A stretch of DNA of 64,000 bases from Streptomyces sp. 1222.5. Lineage in GTDB: Bacteria > Actinomycetota > Actinomycetes > Streptomycetales > Streptomycetaceae. Under the pieces are notes generated by a model. It was not told the origin of the DNA, ran no database searches, and worked only from the letters and a program-made list of their open reading frames with translations. How positions within the stretch are numbered: the stretch's first letter is position 1; the number at the start of each line of letters is the position of its first letter. The stretch lies in the NCBI RefSeq assembly GCF_900105245.1, contig NZ_FNSZ01000001.1, forward strand, positions 6,942,001 to 7,006,000, written 5' to 3'. Shown piece after piece: positions 16,080-24,745 of the stretch. The position numbers and the translations under genes are program-made.

Positions 16080-16526
16080 ATGGACTGGAACCACTACCGC
16101 TTCCGGACCCTGTGGTCCCTGCCCGTCCCGTCCGCCGCGGTGTACGCGGCGCTGGAGCGGCCCGAGGACTACCCCCGATGGTGGCCACAGGTGCGGACGG
16201 TGACCCGACTGGACGACGAGACCGGCGTGATCACCATCCGCTCCCTGCTGCCGTTCGCCATGACCTTCACCGCCCGCACCGCCGACCGTGACCCGGCCGC
16301 GGGCATCCTGGCGGTGCACATGACCGGGGACATCGAGGGCTGGGCGCGCTGGACGGTCACCACCGCCGGTCCCGGCGCGCTCGTCCGGTACGACCAGGAG
16401 GTCGACGTGTGCAAGCCGCTGCTCAGACGGCTGGCCGTACCCGGACGGCCCGTCTTCCGCGCCAATCACCGGCTGATGATGCGGGCCGGACGGCGCGGAC
16501 TGCTGCGGTACCTGCGAGCGGTTTGA
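16080..16526 (+). CDS. SRPBCC / polyketide cyclase-like protein
   Basis: 148-aa START-like (SRPBCC) fold protein, which forms a hydrophobic cavity for a small ligand. Typical features are the opening strand YRFRTLWSLPVPSAAVYAAL followed by PEDYPRWWPQV, and the long C-terminal helix region PVFRANHRLMMRAGRRGLLRYL. No catalytic residues can be assigned, and there is no polyketide cluster nearby, so a ligand-binding or oligoketide role is undefined. The mRNA is probably leaderless. It sits between two identical tRNA-Val genes. Confidence 0.8.
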   Translation: MDWNHYRFRTLWSLPVPSAAVYAALERPEDYPRWWPQVRTVTRLDDETGVITIRSLLPFAMTFTARTADRDPAAGILAVHMTGDIEGWARWTVTTAGPGALVRYDQEVDVCKPLLRRLAVPGRPVFRANHRLMMRAGRRGLLRYLRAV

Positions 16527-16565
16527 ACGAACGGCGCCGGGACCTGTATTGTTCAGTGCGTTCCC

Positions 16566-16637
16566 GGGCGATTAGCTCAGTGGGAGAGCGCTTCGTTCAC
16601 ACCGAAGAGGTCACTGGTTCGAACCCAGTATCGCCCA
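16566..16637 (+). tRNA. tRNA-Val(CAC), copy 2
   Basis: Identical over all 72 nt to the tRNA at 15591-15662; anticodon CAC. It starts 39 bases after the SRPBCC stop, so the two may be cotranscribed. Confidence 0.95.
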
Positions 16638-16642
16638 CCGGG

Positions 16643-16676
16643 AAAGAGCCGGTCCGCAGCAGCGGACCGGCTCTTT
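16643..16676 (+). terminator. Strong terminator after second tRNA-Val(CAC)
   Basis: AAAGAGCCGGTCCGC (16643-16657) pairs perfectly with 16662-16676, a 15-bp stem with a 4-base loop and a terminal TTTT. Confidence 0.85.
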
Positions 16677-16700
16677 TGACGTGAGCGACCGGTACCGGCG

Positions 16701-17426
16701 CTACGCCGCCGCCGGCAGCTCCGGCCGCAGCGGCCACTCCGTGTTGACGATCTCCTCCGAACCGCTGCGCGCGAACCAGGCCTGGAGCCCACGGGCCTGC
16801 GCCGCGTGCCAGTTGGCCTGGAGAGTGTGCAGGTCCGCCGGGGACAGTCGCTCCAGCCGGGTCGCGAACCGCCGGCCCAGAGCCCGTACGACGTCCAGCG
16901 CGGCCAGTGCGTCCGCCGCCGCGTCGTGCGCGTCCTGCAGCGTCACGCCGTAGTGCCCGCACAGGTCGGTCAGCGTACGGCGGCCCTTGCGGTAGCGGTC
17001 CAGATGCTTGTCCAGCACCCTCGGGTCCAGCACCCGCAAGGGCACCGCCTCCAGCCAGCGGTCCAGCCCGGCCGCCCGGTGCCGGCGCAACTCCCGGTCC
17101 AGCAGCGTCAGATCGAACGGCGCGTTCATCACCACCACCGGCCGCCGCATCGCCGCCTGCTCCGCCAGCTGCTCGGCTATCTCGTACATCACCGGCGCCG
17201 GCCAGCGGCCGTTGCGCTGAAGGTGCTCCTGCGTCAGCCCGTGCACCGCCGTCGCCGCCTCGGGCACCACGACCCCCGGATTCACCAGCCAGCGAGTGAT
17301 CCGGGGCCGGGTGCCCGGCGCATCCTGGACGACGACGGCGGCCGACACGATCCGGTCGGTCTCGACGTCCACGCCCGTCGTCTCCGTGTCGAAGGCCGCC
17401 AGCGGCCCCTCGTACCAGGTCGTCAT
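16701..17426 (-). CDS. DEDDh 3'-5' exonuclease (DnaQ-like)
   Basis: 241-aa exonuclease related to the proofreading epsilon subunit of DNA polymerase III. ExoI motif FDTETTG, ExoII NAPFDLTLLDREL and ExoIII HDAAADALAALDV give the DEDDh residues. The remaining C-terminal 60 residues (ERLSPADLHTLQANWHAAQA onward) are a Streptomyces-type extension. It could serve in proofreading, repair or RNA trimming; a dedicated pol III role is not shown. The ribosome site GAGGAG sits 10 bases before ATG 17426; GTG at 17432 would also fit. Confidence 0.88.
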   Translation of the reverse strand: MTTWYEGPLAAFDTETTGVDVETDRIVSAAVVVQDAPGTRPRITRWLVNPGVVVPEAATAVHGLTQEHLQRNGRWPAPVMYEIAEQLAEQAAMRRPVVVMNAPFDLTLLDRELRRHRAAGLDRWLEAVPLRVLDPRVLDKHLDRYRKGRRTLTDLCGHYGVTLQDAHDAAADALAALDVVRALGRRFATRLERLSPADLHTLQANWHAAQARGLQAWFARSGSEEIVNTEWPLRPELPAAA

Positions 17427-17594
17427 CCGCACACAACTCCTCGTTCACCCATGGCAGGTGACGTTCCGTCTTCTGCCTGTTTGGTGATACCCGGGCCGTT
17501 TGCGACGTACGCCGGAAGGAGACAACAGGAATACGGGTCTTAGCAGTTCAGCGGCCCGCAGCGGGAAGACCCATTGCTTGGAAGGCTGTTGGTC

Positions 17595-18161
17595 ATGGCC
17601 ATAGCGCAGCCCGAGCGGGGCGGGCTGCTGCCCGACCGCCCGGGCACCCTCCGCGGCACGCTCGCCACCACCGCCTGCATGGAGACACTGCAGGTCGGCT
17701 ATCTGCACGCGGTCGCCGCCGCGGCCGGCTGCTCGCTGTCCCAGCCCTTCCCGGACAACGGCATCGACTGGCACGTCAGCCACAGCGCACCCGGACACAC
17801 CGTCGACGACGAGGTCACCATCAAGGTGCAGCTGAAGTGCACCTACCAGGTCCCGCCCAACCCGCCGGGCCGCTTCTTCTCCTTCACCCTCGACAACGAC
17901 CACCTGCGCAAGCTGGCCCGCACACCCGTCTCGGTGCACAAGATCCTGGTCGTCATGCTCGTGCCGCGCGCGCAGGACGACTGGCTGCGCGCCGGCCACG
18001 ACCGGCTCGACCTGCGGCACTGCTGCTACTGGGTCAACCTGGCCGGCCGGCCGGTCACCGGCCGGCACCGGACCACCGTGCGGATACCGACCGCGCGCAT
18101 CTTCGACGACCGGGCGCTGTGCGAGATCATGACGCGGGTCGGGACGGGAGGCAGGCCATGA
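17595..18161 (+). CDS. DUF4365-like protein, possible PD-(D/E)xK nuclease fold
   Basis: 188-aa protein that I place in the DUF4365 group. The core NGIDWHVSHSAPG followed by VTIKVQLKCTY has the spacing of a PD-(D/E)xK active site, with Asp in ID and Q-x-K in VQLK; this is my reading and has not been tested by structure. A second conserved-looking part is SVHKILVVMLVP and HCCYWVNLAG. The start ATG follows GGAAGG about 10 bases upstream. It overlaps the next gene by 4 bp (ATGA), so both products are made together. No methylase or helicase lies nearby, so a classical restriction system is unlikely. Confidence 0.7.
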   Translation: MAIAQPERGGLLPDRPGTLRGTLATTACMETLQVGYLHAVAAAAGCSLSQPFPDNGIDWHVSHSAPGHTVDDEVTIKVQLKCTYQVPPNPPGRFFSFTLDNDHLRKLARTPVSVHKILVVMLVPRAQDDWLRAGHDRLDLRHCCYWVNLAGRPVTGRHRTTVRIPTARIFDDRALCEIMTRVGTGGRP

Positions 18162-19402
18162 GGAGCCGTCCGTACGAGGAGCCGGCCCGGCAGGTCCGGC
18201 AGCACCCCGACGACCTCCCCTGGAACCGCCCCCCGGAGCCCGCCGAGGTCGACCCGGCCGTGCTCGGCGCCCTGCTGCGCCGGCACGGCTGGCAGCGGCG
18301 CGGGGGAGCCGCCGGCCGGTACGGCCGCTGGACCCCGCCCGGCCCGGGCGCCGGCGGCACCAGCCTGCTCGTGCCGGAGAACCGCGGCTTCCCGGACAGC
18401 GACGACCTGCTCGGCGAGGCCCTCGACGCCCTGGCCCGCAGCGACACCCCCTCCGCCCGCGAGGTCCTCATCTCCCTGGCCGTACCGAGCGACGAGATCC
18501 GCTGGTGGCGAGACACCCCCAGGGGACCCGTGGGAGCCGCGCACTGGACGGCCGACATGCAACTACGCGGCGCCGCACGGCAGATGCTGCTCGCCGCCGC
18601 GCTCGCCACCCGGGCGCGTGCCGGATACCACGGCGCCCGCCACCGCAGACCGGCCGCCGCCCTCATGGAGGACGTCCTCGTCGGACCCGCCACCGAGGGC
18701 CGCACCCTCACCGCCTTCGTGCCCGCGGCCACCGGCCGGCACCTCGCCGTACGGCTCCACCAGGCCCTGTTCGCCACCCGGGAGGCCATCGACTACCGGC
18801 GGGCCACCGGCGGGATGGACGCCTTCGACGGCGCCGTCGAGGCCGGCGTCAGCCGCGAGCTCACCGAGGCGCTCGGCGCGCTCGTGCGGGGCACCGAGGG
18901 CGCCCGCGTCGCCGTCGCCTGGGCCCCAGGGTCCGGTGTACCCGAGGGCTGCGCCGCCTCCGCCGAACCCGTCGAGTTCTCACCGGGCGACCTGCCCGTG
19001 CTCCGCGAGGCCGCGGCCCGCTACCTGCGCGAGGAACCCTCCGTGCCGGTCCGCGTCACGGGTGCCGTCGTCCGCATGCGCCGCTCCGGCCCCACCGGCG
19101 AGGGCACCGTCCGGCTGCGCGTCCTCGCCGGCGTCGAGGTCCCGCACCTCCGCGTCACCCTCGACGAGGAGGACTACCGCATCGCCGGCCACGCCCACCT
19201 CGTCGGACTGCCCGTCCGGGTGCACGGCCGGCTGGAGCGGCGGGGCGGCTTCCGCCGGCTCACCGGCGCCTCCGGCGTCGTACCCGTGCAGGTGGACGAC
19301 GCCGAGCGGGACCGGCTGATGAAGGCCCTCCAGGAGAACCTCGACTTCTTCGAGGAGGCGTGCGGAGAGGGGGAGGCGGGAGCGTACGGGGACGAGGACT
19401 GA
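18158..19402 (+). CDS. Unknown protein coupled to the DUF4365 gene
   Basis: 414-aa soluble protein that I do not recognise. It has no signal peptide or membrane segment. Residues 1-65 are polar with WNRPPEPAEVDPAVL; the middle part is helical and Arg/Ala-rich with EAIDYRRATGGMDAF; residues 290-385 look like a beta-barrel (VRVTGAVVRMRR, GLPVRVHGRLERRGGFRRL), perhaps an OB-like fold; the tail is acidic (ENLDFFEEACGEGEAG). ATG 18158 overlaps the stop of the DUF4365 gene, which strongly suggests a two-protein unit. It ends 100 bases before thrS. Confidence 0.7.
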   Translation: MRSRPYEEPARQVRQHPDDLPWNRPPEPAEVDPAVLGALLRRHGWQRRGGAAGRYGRWTPPGPGAGGTSLLVPENRGFPDSDDLLGEALDALARSDTPSAREVLISLAVPSDEIRWWRDTPRGPVGAAHWTADMQLRGAARQMLLAAALATRARAGYHGARHRRPAAALMEDVLVGPATEGRTLTAFVPAATGRHLAVRLHQALFATREAIDYRRATGGMDAFDGAVEAGVSRELTEALGALVRGTEGARVAVAWAPGSGVPEGCAASAEPVEFSPGDLPVLREAAARYLREEPSVPVRVTGAVVRMRRSGPTGEGTVRLRVLAGVEVPHLRVTLDEEDYRIAGHAHLVGLPVRVHGRLERRGGFRRLTGASGVVPVQVDDAERDRLMKALQENLDFFEEACGEGEAGAYGDED

Positions 19403-19501
19403 CGGTGACCGTTTCGCGGTCGGTGCCGTCGGGTCGGTACGATCGCCTGTGCGCGCGCTCCTGGTATGGCGCCGCATCCCACCTTCAGTCAGGAGAGACC
19501 G

Positions 19502-21478
19502 GTGTCAGACGTCCGTGTGATCATCCAACGCGATTCCGAGCGGGAAGAACGCGTGGTGACGACGGGCACTACGGCCGCCGACCTCTTCGCGGGCGAGCGC
19601 TCGATCATCGCCGCGCGCGTGGCCGGCGAGCTGCGGGACCTCAGCCACGAGCTGGCCGACGGTGACGAGGTCGAGGGCGTCGAGATCTCCTCCGAGGACG
19701 GCCTGAACATCCTGCGCCACTCCACCGCGCACGTCATGGCGCAGGCCGTGCAGGAGCTGTTCCCCGAGGCCAAGCTGGGCATCGGCCCGCCCGTCAAGGA
19801 CGGCTTCTACTACGACTTCGACGTCGAGAAGCCCTTCCACCCCGATGACCTCAAGGCCATCGAGAAGAAGATGCAGGAGATCCAGAAGCGCGGCCAGCGC
19901 TTCTCCCGTCGTGTCGTCACCGACGAGGCCGCGCGCGAGGAGCTGGCCGACGAGCCGTACAAGCTGGAGCTGATCGGCCTCAAGGGTTCCGCGTCCCACG
20001 ACGACGGCGCGGACGTCGAGGTCGGCGCCGGCGAGCTGACGATCTACGACAACCTGGACGCCAAGACCGGCGAGCTGTGCTGGAAGGACCTCTGCCGCGG
20101 TCCCCACCTGCCGACGACCCGGCTGATCCCGGCGTTCAAGCTGATGCGCAACGCGGCCGCCTACTGGCGCGGCAGCGAGAAGAACCCGATGCTCCAGCGC
20201 ATCTACGGCACCGCCTGGCCGTCCAAGGACGAGCTGAAGGCGCACCTGGACTTCCTCGCCGAGGCCGAGAAGCGCGACCACCGCAAGCTCGGCAGCGAGC
20301 TGGACCTGTTCTCCATCCCGGAGCAGATCGGCTCCGGCCTCGCCGTCTTCCACCCCAAGGGCGGCATCGTCCGCCGCGTGATGGAGGACTACTCGCGCCG
20401 CCGCCACGAGGAAGAGGGCTACGAGTTCGTCTACACCCCGCACGCCACGAAGGGGAAGCTCTTCGAGACGTCCGGGCACCTGGACTGGTACGCCGACGGC
20501 ATGTACCCGCCCATGCAGCTCGACGAGGGCGTGGACTACTACCTCAAGCCCATGAACTGCCCGATGCACAACCTGATCTTCGACGCGCGCGGCCGCTCCT
20601 ACCGCGAACTGCCGCTGCGCCTGTTCGAGTTCGGCACCGTGTACCGGTACGAGAAGTCCGGCGTCGTGCACGGCCTGACCCGCGCCCGCGGCTTCACACA
20701 GGACGACGCGCACATCTACTGCACCCGTGAGCAGATGTCGGAGGAGCTCGACAAGACGCTCACCTTCGTCCTCGGCCTGCTGCGCGACTACGGCCTGACC
20801 GACTTCTACCTGGAGCTGTCCACCAAGGACCCGGAGAAGTTCGTCGGCTCCGACGAGGTCTGGGAGGAGGCCACCGAGACGCTGCGCCAGGTCGCCGAGA
20901 AGCAGGGCCTGCCCCTCGTGCCCGACCCGGGCGGCGCCGCCTTCTACGGCCCGAAGATCTCCGTGCAGACCAAGGACGCCATCGGCCGCACCTGGCAGAT
21001 GTCGACCATCCAGCTCGACTTCAACCTGCCCGAGCGGTTCGACCTGGAGTACACCGGCCCCGACGGTGCCAAGCAGCGCCCGGTCATGATCCACCGCGCG
21101 CTGTTCGGCTCCATCGAGCGGTTCTTCGCCGTGCTGCTGGAGCACTACGCGGGCGCCTTCCCGGCGTGGCTGGCCCCCGTGCAGGCGCTCGGCATCCCGA
21201 TCGGCGACGCGCACGTGGAGTACCTGGAGAAGTTCGCGGCCGCGGCCAAGAAGCAGGGTCTGCGCGTCGAGGTGGACTCCTCCTCGGACCGCATGCAGAA
21301 GAAGATCCGCAACGCCCAGAAGCAGAAGGTGCCCTTCATGGTCATCGCGGGTGACGAGGACATGTCGAACGACTCGGTGTCCTTCCGCTACCGCGACGGC
21401 TCCCAGGAGAACGGCATCCCCTTCGACGAGGCGATCGCCAAGATCGCGAAGATCGTGGAGGAGCGGTCCCAGGTCTGA
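19502..21478 (+). CDS. thrS: Threonyl-tRNA synthetase
   Basis: Charges tRNA-Thr. 658 aa, normal full length. Order: TGS domain (1-60), editing domain with HSTAHVMAQAVQELF (HxxxH), class II catalytic core with MNCPMHNLIF, RELPLRLFEFGTVYRYEKSG and the zinc ligands expected in ThrRS, then the anticodon-binding domain from PAWLAPVQALGIPI. GTG 19502 has a good ribosome site AGGAGAG (19491-19497); the frame also contains an earlier start at 19466, which the ribosome site does not support. I see no T-box in the 100-base leader. Confidence 0.97.
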   Translation: MSDVRVIIQRDSEREERVVTTGTTAADLFAGERSIIAARVAGELRDLSHELADGDEVEGVEISSEDGLNILRHSTAHVMAQAVQELFPEAKLGIGPPVKDGFYYDFDVEKPFHPDDLKAIEKKMQEIQKRGQRFSRRVVTDEAAREELADEPYKLELIGLKGSASHDDGADVEVGAGELTIYDNLDAKTGELCWKDLCRGPHLPTTRLIPAFKLMRNAAAYWRGSEKNPMLQRIYGTAWPSKDELKAHLDFLAEAEKRDHRKLGSELDLFSIPEQIGSGLAVFHPKGGIVRRVMEDYSRRRHEEEGYEFVYTPHATKGKLFETSGHLDWYADGMYPPMQLDEGVDYYLKPMNCPMHNLIFDARGRSYRELPLRLFEFGTVYRYEKSGVVHGLTRARGFTQDDAHIYCTREQMSEELDKTLTFVLGLLRDYGLTDFYLELSTKDPEKFVGSDEVWEEATETLRQVAEKQGLPLVPDPGGAAFYGPKISVQTKDAIGRTWQMSTIQLDFNLPERFDLEYTGPDGAKQRPVMIHRALFGSIERFFAVLLEHYAGAFPAWLAPVQALGIPIGDAHVEYLEKFAAAAKKQGLRVEVDSSSDRMQKKIRNAQKQKVPFMVIAGDEDMSNDSVSFRYRDGSQENGIPFDEAIAKIAKIVEERSQV

Positions 21479-21494
21479 ACCGCCTGAGCCGCGA

Positions 21495-21524
21495 GGGCCC
21501 CCGGGATCACCGTCCCGGGGGCCC
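21495..21524. terminator. Terminator between thrS and K+ channel gene
   Basis: GGGCCCCCGGGA (21495-21506) pairs with 21513-21524 around a 6-base loop and runs into TTT on the plus strand. It overlaps the last codons of the convergent channel gene. Confidence 0.75.
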
Positions 21525-22193
21525 CTTTCTGTCGCTCTCCCGCGTGAACGTCTGCATCAGCCAGGACGAGAACGAACCTGTCACCGCGCCGAGCAGGCCG
21601 ATCCCGCAGGCCATCATCCCCATCGCGATCGTCCGGCCCAGCTCGGTCACCGGGGTGATGTCGCCGTAGCCGACCGTGCTGAGCGTCGAGGCGGCCCACC
21701 ACACCGCGTCCCCGAAGGTCGTCATGGTGGCACCGGGCGCCCCGCGCTCCTGCTGGAACACCGCGAGCGCCCCGGCGAAGCCCAGCAGCAGCGTGGACAG
21801 GCTCGCGTAGGAGATCACGCGGGCGTACAGGGAGAGCCGGGGCTCTCCCTGCCGGCGCTGGATGACGTCGTAGAGCGGGACGATCCGCAGCGGGCGCAGC
21901 AACGGCAGGATGACCACGACGGTGTGCAGGAAGTGCGTGCTGACGAAACGCAGGAAGCGCTGCCCGCCCAGCCGCCACCGCACCACATAGTCAGCGGCGA
22001 ACACCACCCAGAGGACGAGCATCACCCACAGGCACAGGTCCCGCCAGGCCGCCAGGCTCACCGCCAGGACCCGGGTCGCGTACGCGGCCATGAAGACCAG
22101 CGACGCCACGAAGAGCGGAATCTCGGTGCGCTGCTCCCAGCGGGCCGCGCGGCTGTCGACGTCCACCGGCCAAGCTTGGCCGGTGGACGTCAT
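21507..22193 (-). CDS. Two-TM-filter potassium channel (VIC family)
   Basis: 228-aa K+ channel subunit. The selectivity filter is STVGYGD in WAASTLSTVGYGDITP, followed by the inner helix MGMMACGIGLLGAVTGSF. Four hydrophobic helices precede it, including LCLWVMLVLWVVFAADYVV, so the fold is six-TM like a small Kv channel, though the S4-like HTVVVILPLLRPLRIVPL has few charges. The short cytoplasmic tail has no RCK domain. ATG 22193 lies at the very edge of a 34-bp palindrome that encodes part of the N terminus; the first solid homology starts after it, so a start further in cannot be excluded. Confidence 0.85.
   Translation of the reverse strand: MTSTGQAWPVDVDSRAARWEQRTEIPLFVASLVFMAAYATRVLAVSLAAWRDLCLWVMLVLWVVFAADYVVRWRLGGQRFLRFVSTHFLHTVVVILPLLRPLRIVPLYDVIQRRQGEPRLSLYARVISYASLSTLLLGFAGALAVFQQERGAPGATMTTFGDAVWWAASTLSTVGYGDITPVTELGRTIAMGMMACGIGLLGAVTGSFSSWLMQTFTRESDRKGPPGR
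22158..22191. repeat. 34-bp perfect palindrome
   Basis: GACGTCCACCGGCCAAG (22158-22174) is followed with no spacer by its exact reverse complement (22175-22191). It lies immediately inside the presumed start of the channel gene and 55 bp before the HIT gene on the other strand. It may be an operator for the divergent pair or a cruciform-forming element. Confidence 0.85.
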
Positions 22194-22245
22194 CGAGGCG
22201 CCCCGGCGACACGCCGCGAACGGGCGAAGCCATATGCTGCCTAGC

Positions 22246-22791
22246 ATGACGAGTGAGCCGGAGCAGCAGATCGGAGTGGGGACGCAGGACGCGTTCCAGC
22301 GCCTGTGGACGCCCCACCGGATGGCCTACATCCAGGGCGAGAACAAGCCCACCGGTCCGGGAGCCGACGACGGCTGCCCCTTCTGCTCGATACCGGCCAA
22401 GTCCGACGAGGACGGGCTGATCGTGCGCCGCGGCGAGCACGTGTACGCGGTCCTCAACCTGTACCCGTACAACGGCGGCCACCTCATGACCGTGCCCTAC
22501 CGGCACGTGGCCGACTACACCGAGCTGACCGGGCCGGAGACCGCTGAACTCGCCGAGCTGACCAAGCAGGCGATGCAGGCCCTGCGCGCGGCCTCCGGTG
22601 CGCACGGCTTCAACATCGGCATGAACCAGGGCACGGTCGCGGGCGCCGGTATCGCCGCCCACCTGCACCAGCACGTCGTCCCGCGCTGGGGCGGCGACAC
22701 GAACTTCATGCCGGTGGTCGGGCACACCAAGGTCCTGCCGCAGCTCCTGGCGGACACCCGCAAGATGCTGGCGGAGGCCTGGCCGGCCTAG
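22246..22791 (+). CDS. HIT-family hydrolase (Ap4A phosphorylase-like)
   Basis: 181-aa histidine-triad nucleotide hydrolase or phosphorylase. The triad is AAHLHQHVVPRW (HxHxH), and the N-terminal part has CPFCSIPAKSDEDGLIV and GGHLMTVPYRHV. The length and CxxC pattern match actinobacterial diadenosine tetraphosphate phosphorylases rather than the short Hint proteins. ATG 22246 lies 8 bases after TATGCT (22233-22238), a possible -10 of a leaderless mRNA; ATG 22234 is in frame too, without a ribosome site. Confidence 0.88.
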   Translation: MTSEPEQQIGVGTQDAFQRLWTPHRMAYIQGENKPTGPGADDGCPFCSIPAKSDEDGLIVRRGEHVYAVLNLYPYNGGHLMTVPYRHVADYTELTGPETAELAELTKQAMQALRAASGAHGFNIGMNQGTVAGAGIAAHLHQHVVPRWGGDTNFMPVVGHTKVLPQLLADTRKMLAEAWPA

Positions 22792-22888
22792 GGACCGGGG
22801 GAGCCCGGGGGCGGCGGCGCGGCTTCCGGACCACCGCCGAGGACACCCCGACCGGGCGGCTGGGCCCGACGGCCGGGCCGGCGGACGC

Positions 22889-24535
22889 CTACGCGTCGTA
22901 CACGTCGGCCTTCCTCGGCGTCGGGTCCTGGACGTTGCCGCTGAGGAACGCCGAGCGGGCACCGAACTTCTCCGTGTCCACGCCGTTCTCCTTCAGCACC
23001 CTGATCGCCGCCGAGTGCACCACCCGCAGCACCGGTGTGGCCGCGCGCAGCGCGTCGTCGGCCATGAAGCGGTGCCGCCACGGCTGATCGGCCCAGGCGT
23101 GCCGCAGACCGAACGGCTCGGGCAGTCCGAGCGAGCCGCCCAGCCAGTTCAGCAGCGGCGGGTACCAGGTCAGCGGGGCGCGCGCGGCGAGCCGTACCAC
23201 TTCGTCGGTGGTGACCAGCGGCAGCTTGATCGTGCGGTTCTCCCACGGCTTGAAGGACTTGGCGACCTCCTTGACCGGCGCCTCCGGCTTCGTGGTGAAC
23301 AGCGGGTTCACCGGCCCCAGGGCGTGCCCGGTGACCTCGATGCGCAGCGTCTCGTGCAGCACGGTCACCGTGATCAGCATGGTGATGACCAGCTGGCCGT
23401 CCCACAGCGTCCACTGCACGCCCAGATAGTGCCGGTCACCGCTGCCGAACTGCTGCTTGTTGCAGATCTCCTGTATGGCGTGCGGTTTGATCTGGAAGGC
23501 CTCGACGTCGGTGCCCTCGGGCCGGGACACCGCGACTGCCTTCTCGCCGATCGGCGTGACGATCCAGTGCTTCACGGACGGCTTGGGGAAGCCGCCCGTG
23601 TTCAGCGGGCCGCGCTCCAGCATGGCCAGCTGGTCGTGGATCGCGCGTATGACGTCCCAGCTGCGGAAGGGGTGGATCTCCCGGGTGCCGTCGGCGGGCA
23701 CCAGTTCCTCGGCGAGCTGCCAGGCGCCCCACCGGGTGCCCATGCCGAGTATGCCCTTGGGTCCGGCGTAGAAGACCGAGTTGGACTGCTGCTCGGCGCT
23801 CAGCCGGGCCAGCGACTGGCGCAGCTCCTCCGCGGCCGTCTGGCCGGGCCCGCGCGGCACGGCCTCCGGGACCTTGGCGCCGACGCTGGTGCCCGACAGC
23901 AGGCCGTCCCAGCGGGCCCGCAGATCCTGGGCGGCGCTCTCGCAGACCCGCTTGGCCCAGAACCAGCCCAGCACGGGCAGGACGACGCACGCACGGGCGT
24001 ACCACGCCCAGAGTCCGCCGAACGGCATCTTGATGAAGAACAGCGCGGCGAGCACGCCGACACCGAGGAGCAGGGCCGTGGCCAGTGGCCCGGCCCGCTT
24101 GTCGTCACTCCGGGCGACGAACATGCGCAGCTGGAAGACGAGCAGCCAGACGATCAGGCCGGGCAGGAAGAGCAGACCGCACAGCACCGTCACGGCCGTC
24201 AGGCGGTTGTCGCGCTCGCGGCGGATGTTGTTCGCCGCCAGACAGTGCTCCACCACGAACTGCGGCTCGGAGCCGAAGGACTGGATGAGCGGTTTGCGGC
24301 CGGGGGCGAGCATCCGGTCGATCACGGCACGCGAGAACGACTCACCGAGATTGGGCCGCAACAGCTTCATCCGGCCGGCCTTGACGGTCGACTGGTGCCA
24401 TTCGTTGTCGGCCTTCTTGATCTCCTCGACCGGGCTGTCCCGGTACGCGGCGGAAGCCAGCGCGGAGGTCGCCGCCTGTCCCTCGTCGCCCGAGACGGGC
24501 ACCTGCGGCCCGTCCCACTCCGTTCCAAACGACAT
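22889..24535 (-). CDS. Large membrane protein of unknown function
   Basis: 548-aa protein, function unknown. The first 105 residues are cytoplasmic; residues 106-215 carry three or four helices (TAVTVLCGLLFLPGLIVWLL, ATALLLGVGVLAALFFI, ARACVVLPVLGWFWA); the remaining 330 residues are mainly soluble, with one further hydrophobic stretch VITMLITVTVLHETL. I find no enzyme motif. ATG 24535 is preceded by a weak GGGGGCGGGA; ATG 24547 is in frame. The gene stands alone, codirectional with the EF-G paralogue 210 bases upstream. Confidence 0.78.
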   Translation of the reverse strand: MSFGTEWDGPQVPVSGDEGQAATSALASAAYRDSPVEEIKKADNEWHQSTVKAGRMKLLRPNLGESFSRAVIDRMLAPGRKPLIQSFGSEPQFVVEHCLAANNIRRERDNRLTAVTVLCGLLFLPGLIVWLLVFQLRMFVARSDDKRAGPLATALLLGVGVLAALFFIKMPFGGLWAWYARACVVLPVLGWFWAKRVCESAAQDLRARWDGLLSGTSVGAKVPEAVPRGPGQTAAEELRQSLARLSAEQQSNSVFYAGPKGILGMGTRWGAWQLAEELVPADGTREIHPFRSWDVIRAIHDQLAMLERGPLNTGGFPKPSVKHWIVTPIGEKAVAVSRPEGTDVEAFQIKPHAIQEICNKQQFGSGDRHYLGVQWTLWDGQLVITMLITVTVLHETLRIEVTGHALGPVNPLFTTKPEAPVKEVAKSFKPWENRTIKLPLVTTDEVVRLAARAPLTWYPPLLNWLGGSLGLPEPFGLRHAWADQPWRHRFMADDALRAATPVLRVVHSAAIRVLKENGVDTEKFGARSAFLSGNVQDPTPRKADVYDA

Positions 24536-24745
24536 TCCCGCCCCCATCACCGCCGGCGTCGCTCCTGCGGCCTTCCCGACTTCCCTGCCCCGCACACCTG
24601 TTGACCCGGCCCTCGTGCCAAAACCACCCCCACGACCGGACGGCGGCGGCACCACGTGATCAGGTGATCAGCGTATCCGCCGCCACCGACAACCGGCGGG
24701 CGGACGGCCGAAGCCGCCCGCCCGCACCGACCGGACGCGGCCGGA

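Noticed and set aside
15920..16291. A 123-codon plus-strand frame before the SRPBCC gene
   Set aside because: It overlaps the start of a better-supported gene in another frame and its second half is that gene's shadow.
15591..16637. tRNA-Val genes as phage attachment sites with an integrated element
   Set aside because: No integrase or phage gene is present and both tRNAs are followed by simple terminators.
19403..19501. T-box or other tRNA-sensing leader before thrS
   Set aside because: The 100-base gap has no recognisable T-box sequence or specifier hairpin.
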